Part shown: positions 34,810 through 43,109 of the stretch, one piece after another
How the letters are laid out: each line of letters begins with the position of its first letter
How positions within the stretch are numbered: position 1 is the first letter of the stretch
Source: Neolewinella aurantiaca
Lineage (GTDB): Bacteria; Bacteroidota; Bacteroidia; Chitinophagales; Saprospiraceae
NCBI RefSeq assembly: GCF_008014675.1
Contig: NZ_VOXD01000004.1
Location: forward strand, 176,945-240,944
Direction of reading: 5' to 3'
DNA: 64,000 nt
Notes under the pieces: generated by a model
What the model saw: only the letters and a program-made list of their open reading frames with translations
Database searches by the model: none
What the model was told of the DNA's origin: nothing
Position numbers and translations under genes: made by a program

Positions 34810-35907
34810 CTACAACAATTCCACCTCCATGTAAACCGGCTGGTGGTCGCTGTACCGAAAAGCCTGTTCGATGCCACGTACCGTTTTGATGCGCAGGTTA
34901 GGGCTGAGGAGGAAAAAATCGATTACCGTTCGTCGTGTTTTATGCAACGCGTACGGCGCAGCACTCTCACGATTGGTAGCTACCGTAGGGTCATAGGCGT
35001 AGCCCCACCCATCGGGCATGAACTCGAAGTCGACCGAGAGCGGAAGCTGTGCTGTCTTTACTGTCGGGTTCATACTGAACCAGTTGAAGCCGGGCGGCAC
35101 CTGGTTCCAGTCTGCACCGACCACGACGTAGCGGCCAGCGGCATAATCATCGAGTGCGAGTTCCTTGATTTTACCCATTTGCTGAGCGCGGATGCTGCCG
35201 TCAGCATCGTAAGCAGAAAAATGAATGTTATATACGGCCAGTTCTTTCCCACCTTTAACCGGGATGACCTGCCGCAACGCACAACGGTCCAGTTGAAAGA
35301 GTTTCGTAGGCCAGGCGTACTCGCCGGGAAGTTGAATCCGCTCAGCGGAGATGGGTTGGTACCGCGACAGGCTTACCAAGCCTCCAACTACGTAGCCGTA
35401 ATGATCCCAGGGCTGAAAGAAAGGCAGCGGCACCCGCTTGCTTTTGAAGTTGGAGGCGTAATGCGCGGCGTAATCCGACCGGGCATCACGCGCTACCGCC
35501 AGTTGGTTGATGTAGTGGCTGCGCCGGGCGGCGGTGTCGACTTCCTGCAGCAGGTAGATATCGGCTGCATTTCCCTTCAGCGTTACCTCCTGGCCGACCA
35601 CATTGCTCTTCACCCGCTCTTCGCTCATGCGTACCGTACCCGGCTTTGTCCACCAAAAACCAGCGGCCTGGTTGTAAAAGAAGAAGTCTTTGTCGCCGAT
35701 GCCACCGTAGCCTACGTTCCAGGTCATAAAGCTCACGATGGAGTCGTTGATTACGGTTTCGGCAGCCGTTTGTCCGTTGCTTTCCCGCAGGCTTTCCGTT
35801 CCTTGCGGTTGCCAATCGGTCAATGTCCCGAGAATGAGGAAGCCCACGATGTAGAGGAGGAAAAACAGGGCGAGTCCTCCGAGGAACTTTAATAGTTTGC
35901 GTAACAT
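34810..35907 (-). CDS. Membrane-anchored endonuclease/exonuclease/phosphatase-family hydrolase
   Basis: 365 residues. One N-terminal membrane helix (FLGGLALFFLLYIVGFLIL) is followed by an EEP domain: SFMTWNVGYGG, ADIYLLQEVD (metal-binding Glu), AVYNIHFSAYDADGS, RYVVVGADWNQVP (catalytic Asp/Asn) and RYSDHQPVYMEVEL (SDH-His end motif). All catalytic residues of Mg-dependent phosphodiesterases seem present. The substrate could be nucleic acid, a phospholipid or sphingomyelin-like lipid; the membrane anchor and outward orientation favour a non-nucleic-acid target, but that is inference. Confidence 0.88.
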   Translation of the reverse strand: MLRKLLKFLGGLALFFLLYIVGFLILGTLTDWQPQGTESLRESNGQTAAETVINDSIVSFMTWNVGYGGIGDKDFFFYNQAAGFWWTKPGTVRMSEERVKSNVVGQEVTLKGNAADIYLLQEVDTAARRSHYINQLAVARDARSDYAAHYASNFKSKRVPLPFFQPWDHYGYVVGGLVSLSRYQPISAERIQLPGEYAWPTKLFQLDRCALRQVIPVKGGKELAVYNIHFSAYDADGSIRAQQMGKIKELALDDYAAGRYVVVGADWNQVPPGFNWFSMNPTVKTAQLPLSVDFEFMPDGWGYAYDPTVATNRESAAPYALHKTRRTVIDFFLLSPNLRIKTVRGIEQAFRYSDHQPVYMEVELL

Positions 35908-36042
35908 AAGGGCGAAGTTAGGGCGAACACGCCTTTCGATGGTCGTTGGTCTGTCAATCTACTCCTGCAACGATAAACCCGGGCTCAGGTGCTCTGAGTC
36001 TCAGGTTTGCATCAAGGTAGCACGGGCTGGCAATAACAACGA

Positions 36043-37098
36043 TTAAACGAGTAAACTGCGCAGGCTCTCGAAGTCCTGAATCACCAGTTGTTTGCCACTA
36101 ACGAGAATCAATCCGTCCTTTTTGAAGTCCGATAAGGACCGAATGACGCTTTCCTTGGTGGTACCTACCATTTGAGCCAGTTCTTCCCGGGAAAGTTCAA
36201 TCGGGGCACCGTCATACTTTTCGTACAGATCGCAAAGCGTAAGGGCGGTCCGGCGGCGGACACTGTCGTACGCCTGTTGCACGAGTCTTTTGCTTCTTTC
36301 CACCACCCGGCCGGCCATCAGCCGCATCAAGGCCTCGGTTACTGTCCGGTCGGCGTTGATGAGTTTCATCAGCTGGTCAGTAGCGATGGACTGAAGTACC
36401 GTTCCGTCGGATGTAACTTTGGCGGTGTAATGAGAAGGGCTCCGCTCGAGTGCCGAGGAAATACCGAAAATCTCTCCGGCTCCCAGTTCTGCAATTACGT
36501 AGCTACGCCCGTATTCATGGGATCTGCTCAGGTGGACTTTCCCCGATTCGATGCGGTAAATGAAATGGGGGTAATCGCCTTCTCCCAGAATCTGATGCCC
36601 CTGGTCCAGTACTTGTCGCCGGGCTGGTTCTTCGAAGGCTTGCTTAAGGCGAAGGTGCCCTCCTTCCGGATCGCTGAGGTGAGGCGTCATCTGCCCGGGC
36701 GTAGATGCTGTTCCTTTACGTGCCTTTGCTTTTTTCAGGCGGGTACGGATCACATTCAGCAACTCATCTTTGTAAAACGGCTTGGTGATGTAGTCGTCGG
36801 CACCCAGGTTCATGCCCCTGCGGATGTCTTCGGTTTCGGTGCGGGCGGTAATGAAAACAAACGGGACGGCTGCTGTGCGGTCATTTTCGCTCAGCATATT
36901 CAACACGCCATAACCGTCCAGTTCCGGCATCATCACATCGCAAAGGATGAGGTCCGGCGGATGCTGAATGGCAGTCTTTACACCCGCAAGCCCGTTGGGC
37001 TCCGCAAGGACATTATAACCGTACAGCTCAAGGATTTCTTCCAGGTTTTCCCGAACTTCTTCGTTGTCTTCTATGATGAGAATTGTGGTCGTATCCAT
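36043..37098 (-). CDS. Response regulator: receiver fused to CRP/FNR-type DNA-binding protein
   Basis: 351 residues. Residues 1-125 are a receiver domain (ILIIEDNEEVRENL, ILCDVMMPELDGYG with the phospho-Asp, FITARTE, GADDYITKPF). Residues about 150-270 form a cyclic-nucleotide-binding-type beta-roll (GEGDYPHFIYRIESGKVHLS, AELGAGEIFGISSAL). The C-terminus is a CRP-type winged helix (LSREELAQMVGTTKESVIRSLSDFKKDGLI). No FNR-type N-terminal cysteine cluster is present, so O2 is not sensed here directly; the signal should come from the adjacent kinase (4-bp gap). Likely targets are the TGAC-N4-GTCA sites at 45491 and 49400-49449 (inference). This replaces the FixJ-FixK cascade with one protein. 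Confidence 0.92.
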   Translation of the reverse strand: MDTTTILIIEDNEEVRENLEEILELYGYNVLAEPNGLAGVKTAIQHPPDLILCDVMMPELDGYGVLNMLSENDRTAAVPFVFITARTETEDIRRGMNLGADDYITKPFYKDELLNVIRTRLKKAKARKGTASTPGQMTPHLSDPEGGHLRLKQAFEEPARRQVLDQGHQILGEGDYPHFIYRIESGKVHLSRSHEYGRSYVIAELGAGEIFGISSALERSPSHYTAKVTSDGTVLQSIATDQLMKLINADRTVTEALMRLMAGRVVERSKRLVQQAYDSVRRRTALTLCDLYEKYDGAPIELSREELAQMVGTTKESVIRSLSDFKKDGLILVSGKQLVIQDFESLRSLLV

Positions 37099-37102
37099 GA
37101 CT

Positions 37103-38308
37103 TTAAATATCCTTTTGTGCGGGTAGTAAAATAGTGAAAGTGGAGCCTTGACTCAGTTCGCTCTCAAACTCTATTTTGCCGTCCAACAGTTGTAAATAAT
37201 GGTTTACGATGTTGAGCCCCAGGCCAGTTCCTTTCACGTTCTCGACGTTGCGGGCCCGGAAAAAACGATCAAACAGGTGGGTCTGGTCCTCCGCCGGAAT
37301 ACCGATGCCCCGGTCTGCAACACTTATGAAGCAGCGCTCGTCCTGCCAGCCCGAGGTGATGGTTATTTCCATTCCCGGCGAAGAGTATTTGGCGGCGTTC
37401 GAGATAAGGTTGATCAGTATGTGCCGCAAAAGTTTGGGGTCGGTAACGATGCGGCTGGGTTCTTCGGCGAGCTTGAGTATTACCTTTTGCCCTTCCTTTA
37501 GTTGCCCTTCACTGCTTTCCACACTGGTGGATATTATTGCCCGCAGATCGGTAAGGCGCGGCGAAACGGCAATCTGCCCCTGTTCTAACTGAGAGAGGGA
37601 GAGGAAGTCGTTCAGCACGTCGGTGAGCTGGTTAACAGCGTCTTTTATCCGGCCGATGTGTTTTTCGCGCTTGGGCTGCTGGACCTCTTCCCGGTACAAC
37701 TCAATCAGTTCTACCGAACTGAGTACGGTACTGAGCGGTGTTTTGAATTCGTGGCTTGCCATACTCAGGAAACGGCTTTTGAGTTCGTTCAATTCCCGCT
37801 CTTTCCCGAGTGCCCGCTGTAATTCTTTTTCGCGCTGGCGCAGGGCAGCAGTTCTTTCTTCTACTTTGTCTTCCAGCTCGGCATTAAGCTGCACTACGCG
37901 GTCCTGAGCCCGTTTGAAATCGGTCAGGTCGTGTAGCATTCCGGTGTAAATGGTCTGTTGTTCCAGATTAACTTCACTCACCGCCAGTCGGAGGGGGAAC
38001 TCTTCTCCATTCTTCCTGCGGCCGGTCACTTCCCGCCCGATCCCTATTATCCGGGGCTGTTGGGTCTTGTGGTAGCGTTCGAGGTACTCATCGTGGTGGG
38101 TACGATCATAGCTGCCCATCAGTATGTTTACTTTTTGGCCCTTCAACTCTTCTGCTTCGTATCCGAAGAGGGCGCAGGCTGCAAAGTTCAGGTTCTCGAT
38201 TATCCCCTCGGTGCTCATCGTGATGATGCCGTCGGTTGCCATTTCGAAAAGAGCTTTCAGCCGGTGGCTGTCTTCCTGACTCATTTTTCCGGGGTTGCCC
38301 ATCATCAT
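37103..38308 (-). CDS. FixL-like heme-PAS sensor histidine kinase (probable oxygen sensor)
   Basis: 401 residues: PAS (about 15-135), coiled-coil linker, HisKA with phospho-His in SMASHEFKTPLS, and HATPase with GTGLGLNIV. The PAS domain closely follows rhizobial FixL: DRTHHDEYLERY and RIIGIGREVTGRRKNGEEFPLRLAVSEV. His72 occupies the FixL heme-ligand position. Arg78 and Arg92 sit at the +6 and +20 spacings of FixL Arg206 and Arg220, which govern O2 binding. Heme binding and O2 sensing are therefore strongly suggested. It is encoded directly before its response regulator at the end of the cbb3 oxidase cluster. The start may be 38308 or MSQEDSH at 38284. Confidence 0.92.
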   Translation of the reverse strand: MMMGNPGKMSQEDSHRLKALFEMATDGIITMSTEGIIENLNFAACALFGYEAEELKGQKVNILMGSYDRTHHDEYLERYHKTQQPRIIGIGREVTGRRKNGEEFPLRLAVSEVNLEQQTIYTGMLHDLTDFKRAQDRVVQLNAELEDKVEERTAALRQREKELQRALGKERELNELKSRFLSMASHEFKTPLSTVLSSVELIELYREEVQQPKREKHIGRIKDAVNQLTDVLNDFLSLSQLEQGQIAVSPRLTDLRAIISTSVESSEGQLKEGQKVILKLAEEPSRIVTDPKLLRHILINLISNAAKYSSPGMEITITSGWQDERCFISVADRGIGIPAEDQTHLFDRFFRARNVENVKGTGLGLNIVNHYLQLLDGKIEFESELSQGSTFTILLPAQKDI

Positions 38309-38410
38309 AGCGTGCTTTGTTGAGGGCTAAAGATAAAGGGTCTGTACACAAAAGTGCCCCCGATGGCTATCGGAGGCACAAGAAATGTGAATGTTTGAGA
38401 GACCTTGATT

Positions 38411-38641
38411 TCAGGCGGCATTTTTAGTCTTTCGTGCATCAGGTTTCATGGAAACCTGTGTGGCAACTTCGGCCACCTCTTTTTCTGGCATAAAGCTTAC
38501 GCCAAGGATAGCACTGAGAAAGAGAGGGAGTGCCAGAACGGCGATCAGTGGCTGACCAGAAAATAATCCACCAATGACACATGCCATCATGAGGAAAAAA
38601 CGGATCAGGACTTTGTCGAAAGTGCAAGCGAAGAAGCGCAT
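38411..38641 (-). CDS. Small two-helix membrane protein
   Basis: 76 residues with two predicted membrane helices (VLIRFFLMMACVIGGLFSG and LIAVLALPLFLSAILGVSFM) and a basic Lys/Ala C-terminus. It broadly resembles DUF2892-type small membrane proteins. It lies inside the oxidase/regulator block, in the same direction as its neighbours, so a respiratory accessory role is possible but unproven. Confidence 0.65.
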   Translation of the reverse strand: MRFFACTFDKVLIRFFLMMACVIGGLFSGQPLIAVLALPLFLSAILGVSFMPEKEVAEVATQVSMKPDARKTKNAA

Positions 38642-38730
38642 TTGTTTTGTGGTTTTGTTATGTCACAAATTTCGGGCGGTAAGGCTTCCCGAACACTGAC
38701 GCAAATCACGGAGTGTGGTGATTTATATCA

Positions 38731-38748
38731 GGCGCGGCCGCAGGTGCA
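38731..38748 (+). repeat. Dispersed motif copy (GGCGCGGCCGCAGGTGCA)
   Basis: 90 bp upstream of the small membrane protein and 18 bp past the stop of the CBS gene, in sense orientation. Confidence 0.8.
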
Positions 38749-38765
38749 CACACGGTTGGGAGGGA

Positions 38766-39170
38766 TCAGGCGTAGTCTTCCAGCCGAATCTCCTCCTGGT
38801 CGATAAGCCGGACCAGATCCAGGGTAGTCAGGATGCCCGCCAGCTTTCCGTCCTCGATGACGGGCAGAGCATGAAACTTATTCATGCAGAACAGGTTGGC
38901 GGCCGTTCTTACGGTATCGGTGGGCTCTAACTTGGCTACGTGGGAGGTCATTATCTCTTTCACCAAATGCATCCCTGCTCCGTTATCGGGCAGCTTCAGG
39001 AAGTCCGCAGGGCTGACGATCCCGATCAGGGCTTTCTCCGGGCTCAGTACGGGGAGGTGATGGATGTTGTGCTTTTTGAACAGACCGAGTGCTACAGCCA
39101 CCGGAGTGTGTTCGCTGACGGTCACTACGTCCGTCGTCATCAGGGTGGATACTTTGGCTAATAAATTCAT
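38766..39170 (-). CDS. Tandem CBS-domain protein
   Basis: 134 residues made of two CBS domains and nothing else: VSTLMTTDVVTVSEHTPVAVAL...HHLPVL...GIVSPADFL and VKEIMTSHVAKLEPTDTVRTAA...HALPVIEDGKLAGILTTLDLV. Stand-alone CBS pairs bind adenine nucleotides and act as energy-state sensors for partner proteins. Its position 41 bp after the TauE/DsbD-like gene in the cbb3 cluster suggests a link to respiration, which is inference. Confidence 0.9.
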   Translation of the reverse strand: MNLLAKVSTLMTTDVVTVSEHTPVAVALGLFKKHNIHHLPVLSPEKALIGIVSPADFLKLPDNGAGMHLVKEIMTSHVAKLEPTDTVRTAANLFCMNKFHALPVIEDGKLAGILTTLDLVRLIDQEEIRLEDYA

Positions 39171-39211
39171 GGTAGTTTATTTTAAGGTTGAGAAATCGGA
39201 TGAGCCACTGT

Positions 39212-39895
39212 TTAATGGCACATTGGCGGGAAGGCCATATCCTGATGGGCCAGGAAGTCGTAAGGGATGTGGGTCATCCAGCCGCGGTAAAGCAGGAGCA
39301 ATCCTGCAATCGTCATCAGGATGGGGGTGGCGGCCGCTAAGCGGGCCGCGTCTAAGCGGAAAAGCCGCCGGCCGGCGTAGATCGTCGCTGTCAGCAGAGG
39401 CAGCGTCCCCAGCCCGAAGGCAAGCATAAAACCGGCTCCGGCCAGTGGGCCGGAGGTGTTGGCAGCTCCAATCACTGCGAGGTAAACCAAACCACAGGGG
39501 AGCAAACCGTTGCAGCATCCCAGAATGAACTGGCCGGATACTCCGCGCTTGCCCAGGAAGCCGGAAATCTTTGCCCTTAGGGCAATCTGAAAGCGGGCGT
39601 ACGCGGGTAAGCGCTGCAGCATGTTTCCCGGGTCGAGCCGGAGCAACGCAAAAGCAATGAGCAGCGCTCCCGAAACCAGCGCGATCATGCTCTGGGCGTT
39701 CCATAGCCGCATCCCGAGGCCGAAGGCCCCGAGCAAACTGCCAAGTAATACGTACACCAGTATCCGTCCGGACTGATAGGCAAAGGCGCTTTGCCAGCGG
39801 TTCCCGTTTCCTGCAGCGAGCATCAAAGGACCGCACATGCCTACGCAGTGAAGACTACCCGTAAGGCCCAGCGAAAAGGCAACGAGGAGTTCCAT
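39212..39895 (-). CDS. TauE/SafE or DsbD-like membrane protein of cbb3 cluster
   Basis: 227 residues, about six membrane helices. The conserved motifs GLTGSLHCVGMCGPL and GCCNGLLPCGLVYLAVIGAA place Cys pairs at the start of two homologous helical halves, as in the DsbD transmembrane family often annotated sulfite exporter TauE/SafE. In cbb3 operons such proteins accompany FixH and CcoI and are thought to help copper or thiol handling during oxidase assembly. Its ATG overlaps the fixH stop by one base, so the two are translationally coupled. Confidence 0.85.
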   Translation of the reverse strand: MELLVAFSLGLTGSLHCVGMCGPLMLAAGNGNRWQSAFAYQSGRILVYVLLGSLLGAFGLGMRLWNAQSMIALVSGALLIAFALLRLDPGNMLQRLPAYARFQIALRAKISGFLGKRGVSGQFILGCCNGLLPCGLVYLAVIGAANTSGPLAGAGFMLAFGLGTLPLLTATIYAGRRLFRLDAARLAAATPILMTIAGLLLLYRGWMTHIPYDFLAHQDMAFPPMCH

Positions 39896-40335
39896 CAGCG
39901 GATGTTGAGGTCAAGTTCGTCGTAGTATTTCACCCCGCCGGACTGCCACTCCACAATCGCTTCGTAACGCCCCGGGTTCATACCCCGCAAGGGTAAAGAC
40001 ATGGTCCCCTCCGGATTAACTTCGAGTGCTACCCGTCGGTCATCGGATTTCGTGCTCGGGCGGTACAGTAGCACGGTACCCTCTACTTTTTCTTCCAGCG
40101 ATGGAGGAAACTGTAGCGCGTACCCTTCGTCCGAGCTCACAATCCGCAAGGGATCAGCCAAAGAGTTACTGTTTAACCGCCGGTCGTACTCTTGCTGGTA
40201 GTTGATGTCGCGGGCGTAGTAGTTCTCGTAAACGAGACTGTTGTCGAAGGTGCGGCTCTTGATCACCACTACCACCAGGGTAGCTACGAAAATGACGTAA
40301 AAGGTGAAAATACCGTGGCCCCAGTTGAATTTCAT
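39895..40335 (-). CDS. fixH: FixH/CcoH cbb3 oxidase assembly protein
   Basis: 146 residues. One N-terminal membrane helix (GIFTFYVIFVATLVVVVIKS) and a periplasmic beta domain (YALQFPPSLEEKVEGTVLLYRP, GMNPGRYEAIVEWQSGGVKYY) fit FixH. It is needed for stable cbb3 oxidase assembly. It lies between ccoG (2-bp gap) and the TauE-like gene, the usual cluster order. Confidence 0.88.
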   Translation of the reverse strand: MKFNWGHGIFTFYVIFVATLVVVVIKSRTFDNSLVYENYYARDINYQQEYDRRLNSNSLADPLRIVSSDEGYALQFPPSLEEKVEGTVLLYRPSTKSDDRRVALEVNPEGTMSLPLRGMNPGRYEAIVEWQSGGVKYYDELDLNIR

Positions 40336-40337
40336 GG

Positions 40338-41930
40338 TTATCGCTTTTTAGGGTGAACGAAGGTGGTTGTCAGGGTTTCCAACATTTTCTCGCCGGTCCA
40401 GACTTCAATTTCGAGATTGCCGTCAAAGCCGGCTTCCGGGTCGGCTGGCAGGTCAACGAATACGGCACCTTCCGCAATCTCTCCGGGAACCGCCAGCGGC
40501 GGCTCTCCGATGAAACGAACCTTAGCGCCGGCAACGTCCGCCACCTCAAAACGAAGCGGCAACTCGCTGCCCGTCTTGTTGATGATCTGATAGGTGTAGA
40601 GGTTGTTGATAGATCCGTCCGTGTTTTCCTGATAGAGTGTACCGGGGGTGCGGAGCATGATTACATCGAGGCCGTCGCGGCCACCGAGCAAAAAGATGTT
40701 CAGTGCAATTAGCGCCAGTAGTACTACGGAATAAGCAATCACCCGCGGTGTCCATATTCTGCGCTTCCGGCGGGCAACGCCGCTTTCACTATCGTAGCGA
40801 ATCAGACCGCGGGGGCGGTCTATTTTGTCCATCACTGTGTCGCAGGCATCGATGCAGGCCGTACAGTTTATACATTCCATCTGGATGCCGTCCCGGATGT
40901 CGATACCCGTCGGGCATACCTGTACGCAGAGCGTACAGTCAATGCAGTCGCTTTTGCGGAGGGGCTCGGCGTCCATCAGCATCACTTCTCCGGTGTCGGA
41001 GAATGATAAGGGCGCGGTCGCAGGTGCAGCGGATGTTTTTGAGGGGCCATGCCCGTTTTTCGCCAGCTCTGCTTCCATTCTGTGCAGCATCTGGTCTGCG
41101 CAGCTGCCTTTGCCGTCGCGGCAATTGGCACAATCGCTGCAACTGCTCTTTTTGGGTTTGCCTTTACGGATCTTGGTCCGGGGTTCGCCGCGCTCGTAAT
41201 CATAGATTACGTTGATACTGTCGTTGTCGAGCAATACGCCTTGCAGGCGTCCGTACGGACAAATGGCGATGCAAACCTGCTCCCGCATATTGGCGAAGAC
41301 GAAGTAGAAAACCCCGATGAAGACCACAATGGCCAGGAAGCCCATCGGAGCACTTGCCGGCGACTGGCTAACGGTCTCAAGCACTGCGTCTATCCCAATG
41401 ATGTAAGCCAGGAAGGTATGGGCAATCACAGCCGCAACCAGAAGGAACAGGCTGTGTTTCATCACTCTCTTCCTGATCTTGTCTTTGGTCCAGGGGGACT
41501 TGGCCAGCTTACGCTGAGCATTGGCATCGCCTTCGACCCAGTATTCTATCTTCCGGAAAACCATTTCCATAAAGATCGTCTGCGGGCAAACCCACCCGCA
41601 GAACAGCCGGCCAAAAACCACCGTGAACAGCGCGATAAACACTACTCCGGTAATCATCAGGATGGCAAAGAGATGGAAATCCTGAGGCGTGAACGAAAGA
41701 CCGAACAGGATGAAGCGTCGCTCCAGCACGTTCAGCAAAAGGACCGGTTCGCCCCCAACCTTGATCCAGGGAAGGCCAAAAAGAATCAGCAACAGTACAT
41801 AACTGAGGTAACTCCTCCAGTTATAGTAGCGTCCGGCAGGTTTTTTAGGGAAAACCCATTTACGCTTGCCGTCGGCATCGACGGTGCCGATGGTGTCCCT
41901 GAAACTATCCTTGTTGGCCTTCTTGTCCAT
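40338..41930 (-). CDS. ccoG: CcoG, membrane ferredoxin-like cbb3 assembly factor with an unusual insert
   Basis: 530 residues. Membrane helices with FGRLFCGWVCPQTIFMEMVFRK and REQVCIAICPYGRLQGVLLD lead to two 4Fe-4S motifs (CIDCTLCVQVCPTGIDIRDG, CINCTACIDACDTVMDKIDRP) and a C-terminal Ig-like periplasmic domain. CcoG reduces Cu(II) for the oxidase in other bacteria. Between KIRKGKPKK and CIDCTLCVQVCP there is an insert of about 70 residues carrying extra cysteines (CSDCANCRDGKGSC), then a Lys/Ala/Pro segment encoded by a dispersed-motif copy (41010-41028). Gap to ccoP is 3 bp. Confidence 0.93.
   Translation of the reverse strand: MDKKANKDSFRDTIGTVDADGKRKWVFPKKPAGRYYNWRSYLSYVLLLILFGLPWIKVGGEPVLLLNVLERRFILFGLSFTPQDFHLFAILMITGVVFIALFTVVFGRLFCGWVCPQTIFMEMVFRKIEYWVEGDANAQRKLAKSPWTKDKIRKRVMKHSLFLLVAAVIAHTFLAYIIGIDAVLETVSQSPASAPMGFLAIVVFIGVFYFVFANMREQVCIAICPYGRLQGVLLDNDSINVIYDYERGEPRTKIRKGKPKKSSCSDCANCRDGKGSCADQMLHRMEAELAKNGHGPSKTSAAPATAPLSFSDTGEVMLMDAEPLRKSDCIDCTLCVQVCPTGIDIRDGIQMECINCTACIDACDTVMDKIDRPRGLIRYDSESGVARRKRRIWTPRVIAYSVVLLALIALNIFLLGGRDGLDVIMLRTPGTLYQENTDGSINNLYTYQIINKTGSELPLRFEVADVAGAKVRFIGEPPLAVPGEIAEGAVFVDLPADPEAGFDGNLEIEVWTGEKMLETLTTTFVHPKKR
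41010..41028 (+). repeat. Dispersed motif copy inside ccoG
   Basis: GGGCGCGGTCGCAGGTGCA, sense orientation, encoding APATAPL in the extra insert of CcoG. Confidence 0.75.
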
Positions 41931-41933
41931 TGT

Positions 41934-42842
41934 TTATTCGGTTGTAGTTTCTACTTCTTCCTCTTCCCGTGGTTCGTAGAGTTCGCCCTGGGGTTCCTTG
42001 GCGTTGGCGGGCTCGGTTCCACCCATGCTGGTGATGAAACTGGCAACTTCCTGCATGTCGCGGGGGCGTAGCTCGCTTTTCCATGCAATCATCCCTTTTT
42101 CGGGGACACCGTACTTGATCGTCTTGAAGATGTCCGCAATGCTGCCGCCGTGCAGCCAGTAAGCGTCGGTAAGGTTGGGGCCGATTCCGCCTTCGGCAAG
42201 CTGACCGTGGCACACCGCACATTTGGCTGTGAACAGGGTCTGGCCGTTCGAAAGGGCATCGGCGTCAACCAGCAGGGTTACGTTGGATTCGTCAATGGCG
42301 TTTTTCTGGGTAGCCAGGTAGGCTTTAACGTCATCAGCAGCCTGATCCATCTGGACCTCGTACGCCTCGTGCGAACTCAGGCCGTAGTCAGAGAAGTGGT
42401 TGAAGTAGATGTAGACAGGAGCAAAGGCAATTGCGATATAGAATAAGCCTTTCCACCACGGAGGCAGGTTGTTGTCCAGCTCCATGATGCCGTCGTAGTT
42501 GTGGTCCAGAAGGATTTCTTCTTCCATTTCCACCGGTACCTCGTCGGTAAGCCGGTCGTAGAGTTGCTTCCACCAGGGGATGGTTGCCGAAGCCGGAACA
42601 GGAACGCCCACTTTCTCCAGAACTTCAGGGTGGTACTTTTCTAACATCCGGAGGCGCTGCATCCGCATGAAGACGAAACTGAGATTGATCACAGCTCCCA
42701 TGCCGGCTGCAAACACCAGCAGCATGAGCACCAGTAACAGTTGCTCCATCGGTGACATCCCTGTGAGCAGGCCGGTTGGGGCTGGCTCGACAACGGGAGC
42801 GGTAGCTTGTAAGAACAGCGGATTGTTGGTTAGGAAATTCAC
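41934..42842 (-). CDS. ccoP: cbb3-type cytochrome c oxidase subunit III (single-heme CcoP)
   Basis: 302 residues. Two membrane helices (LLLVLMLLVFAAGMGAVINL and LFYIAIAFAPVYIYF) separated by a linker with WWKQLYDRL, then one cytochrome c domain with CAVCHG and a Met ligand region (GVPEKGMIAWKSEL). Proteobacterial CcoP has two hemes; only one CxxCH is present here, the usual Bacteroidota form. The acidic C-terminus (EPREEEEVETTTE) is extra. It overlaps ccoQ by 4 bp. Confidence 0.93.
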   Translation of the reverse strand: MNFLTNNPLFLQATAPVVEPAPTGLLTGMSPMEQLLLVLMLLVFAAGMGAVINLSFVFMRMQRLRMLEKYHPEVLEKVGVPVPASATIPWWKQLYDRLTDEVPVEMEEEILLDHNYDGIMELDNNLPPWWKGLFYIAIAFAPVYIYFNHFSDYGLSSHEAYEVQMDQAADDVKAYLATQKNAIDESNVTLLVDADALSNGQTLFTAKCAVCHGQLAEGGIGPNLTDAYWLHGGSIADIFKTIKYGVPEKGMIAWKSELRPRDMQEVASFITSMGGTEPANAKEPQGELYEPREEEEVETTTE

Positions 42843-43027
42843 TGGATATCAGTTTTATCGTTTGAGGAATAGCTGTCGATCAAAGGTTGCTGTTCAACCT
42901 CAGCATAGCTCCCGCGTCCGCGCCCTAAAACCATGATCAGTACGAGGGTGAAAACAAAGACGAAGGTGAGCAAGGCCATGATGGCGAGCCAGTTTATGTC
43001 GGATCCTGCGAGGAGGTATTTTGCCAT
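42839..43027 (-). CDS. ccoQ: CcoQ-like small membrane protein
   Basis: 62 residues with one membrane helix (IMALLTFVFVFTLVLIMVLG) followed by GRGRGSYAEVEQQPL. Size, topology and position between ccoNO and ccoP match CcoQ, a cbb3 stabilising subunit, although sequence conservation in this family is low. The GRGRGS segment overlaps a degenerate motif copy. Confidence 0.75.
   Translation of the reverse strand: MAKYLLAGSDINWLAIMALLTFVFVFTLVLIMVLGRGRGSYAEVEQQPLIDSYSSNDKTDIQ
42907..42925 (-). repeat. Degenerate dispersed motif copy inside ccoQ
   Basis: AGCTCCCGCGTCCGCGCCC on the plus strand, 15 of 17 positions matching; antisense to the gene. It may be coincidence. Confidence 0.35.
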
Positions 43028-43068
43028 TTTATTAGAATTTGAAGCTAGAAGTCAGAAGCTAGGAAGGT

Positions 43069-43096
43069 GGAAGCCGGGTTTTCAGACCCGGCTTCC
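43069..43096. promoter_or_regulatory. Intercistronic hairpin between ccoNO and ccoQ
   Basis: GGAAGCCGGGT and its complement form an 11-bp stem with a 6-base loop and no T-run, placed in the only sizeable gap (82 bp) between oxidase subunit genes. It may protect or process the mRNA. Confidence 0.5.
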
Positions 43097-43109
43097 GGTT
43101 GCCGGTGGA

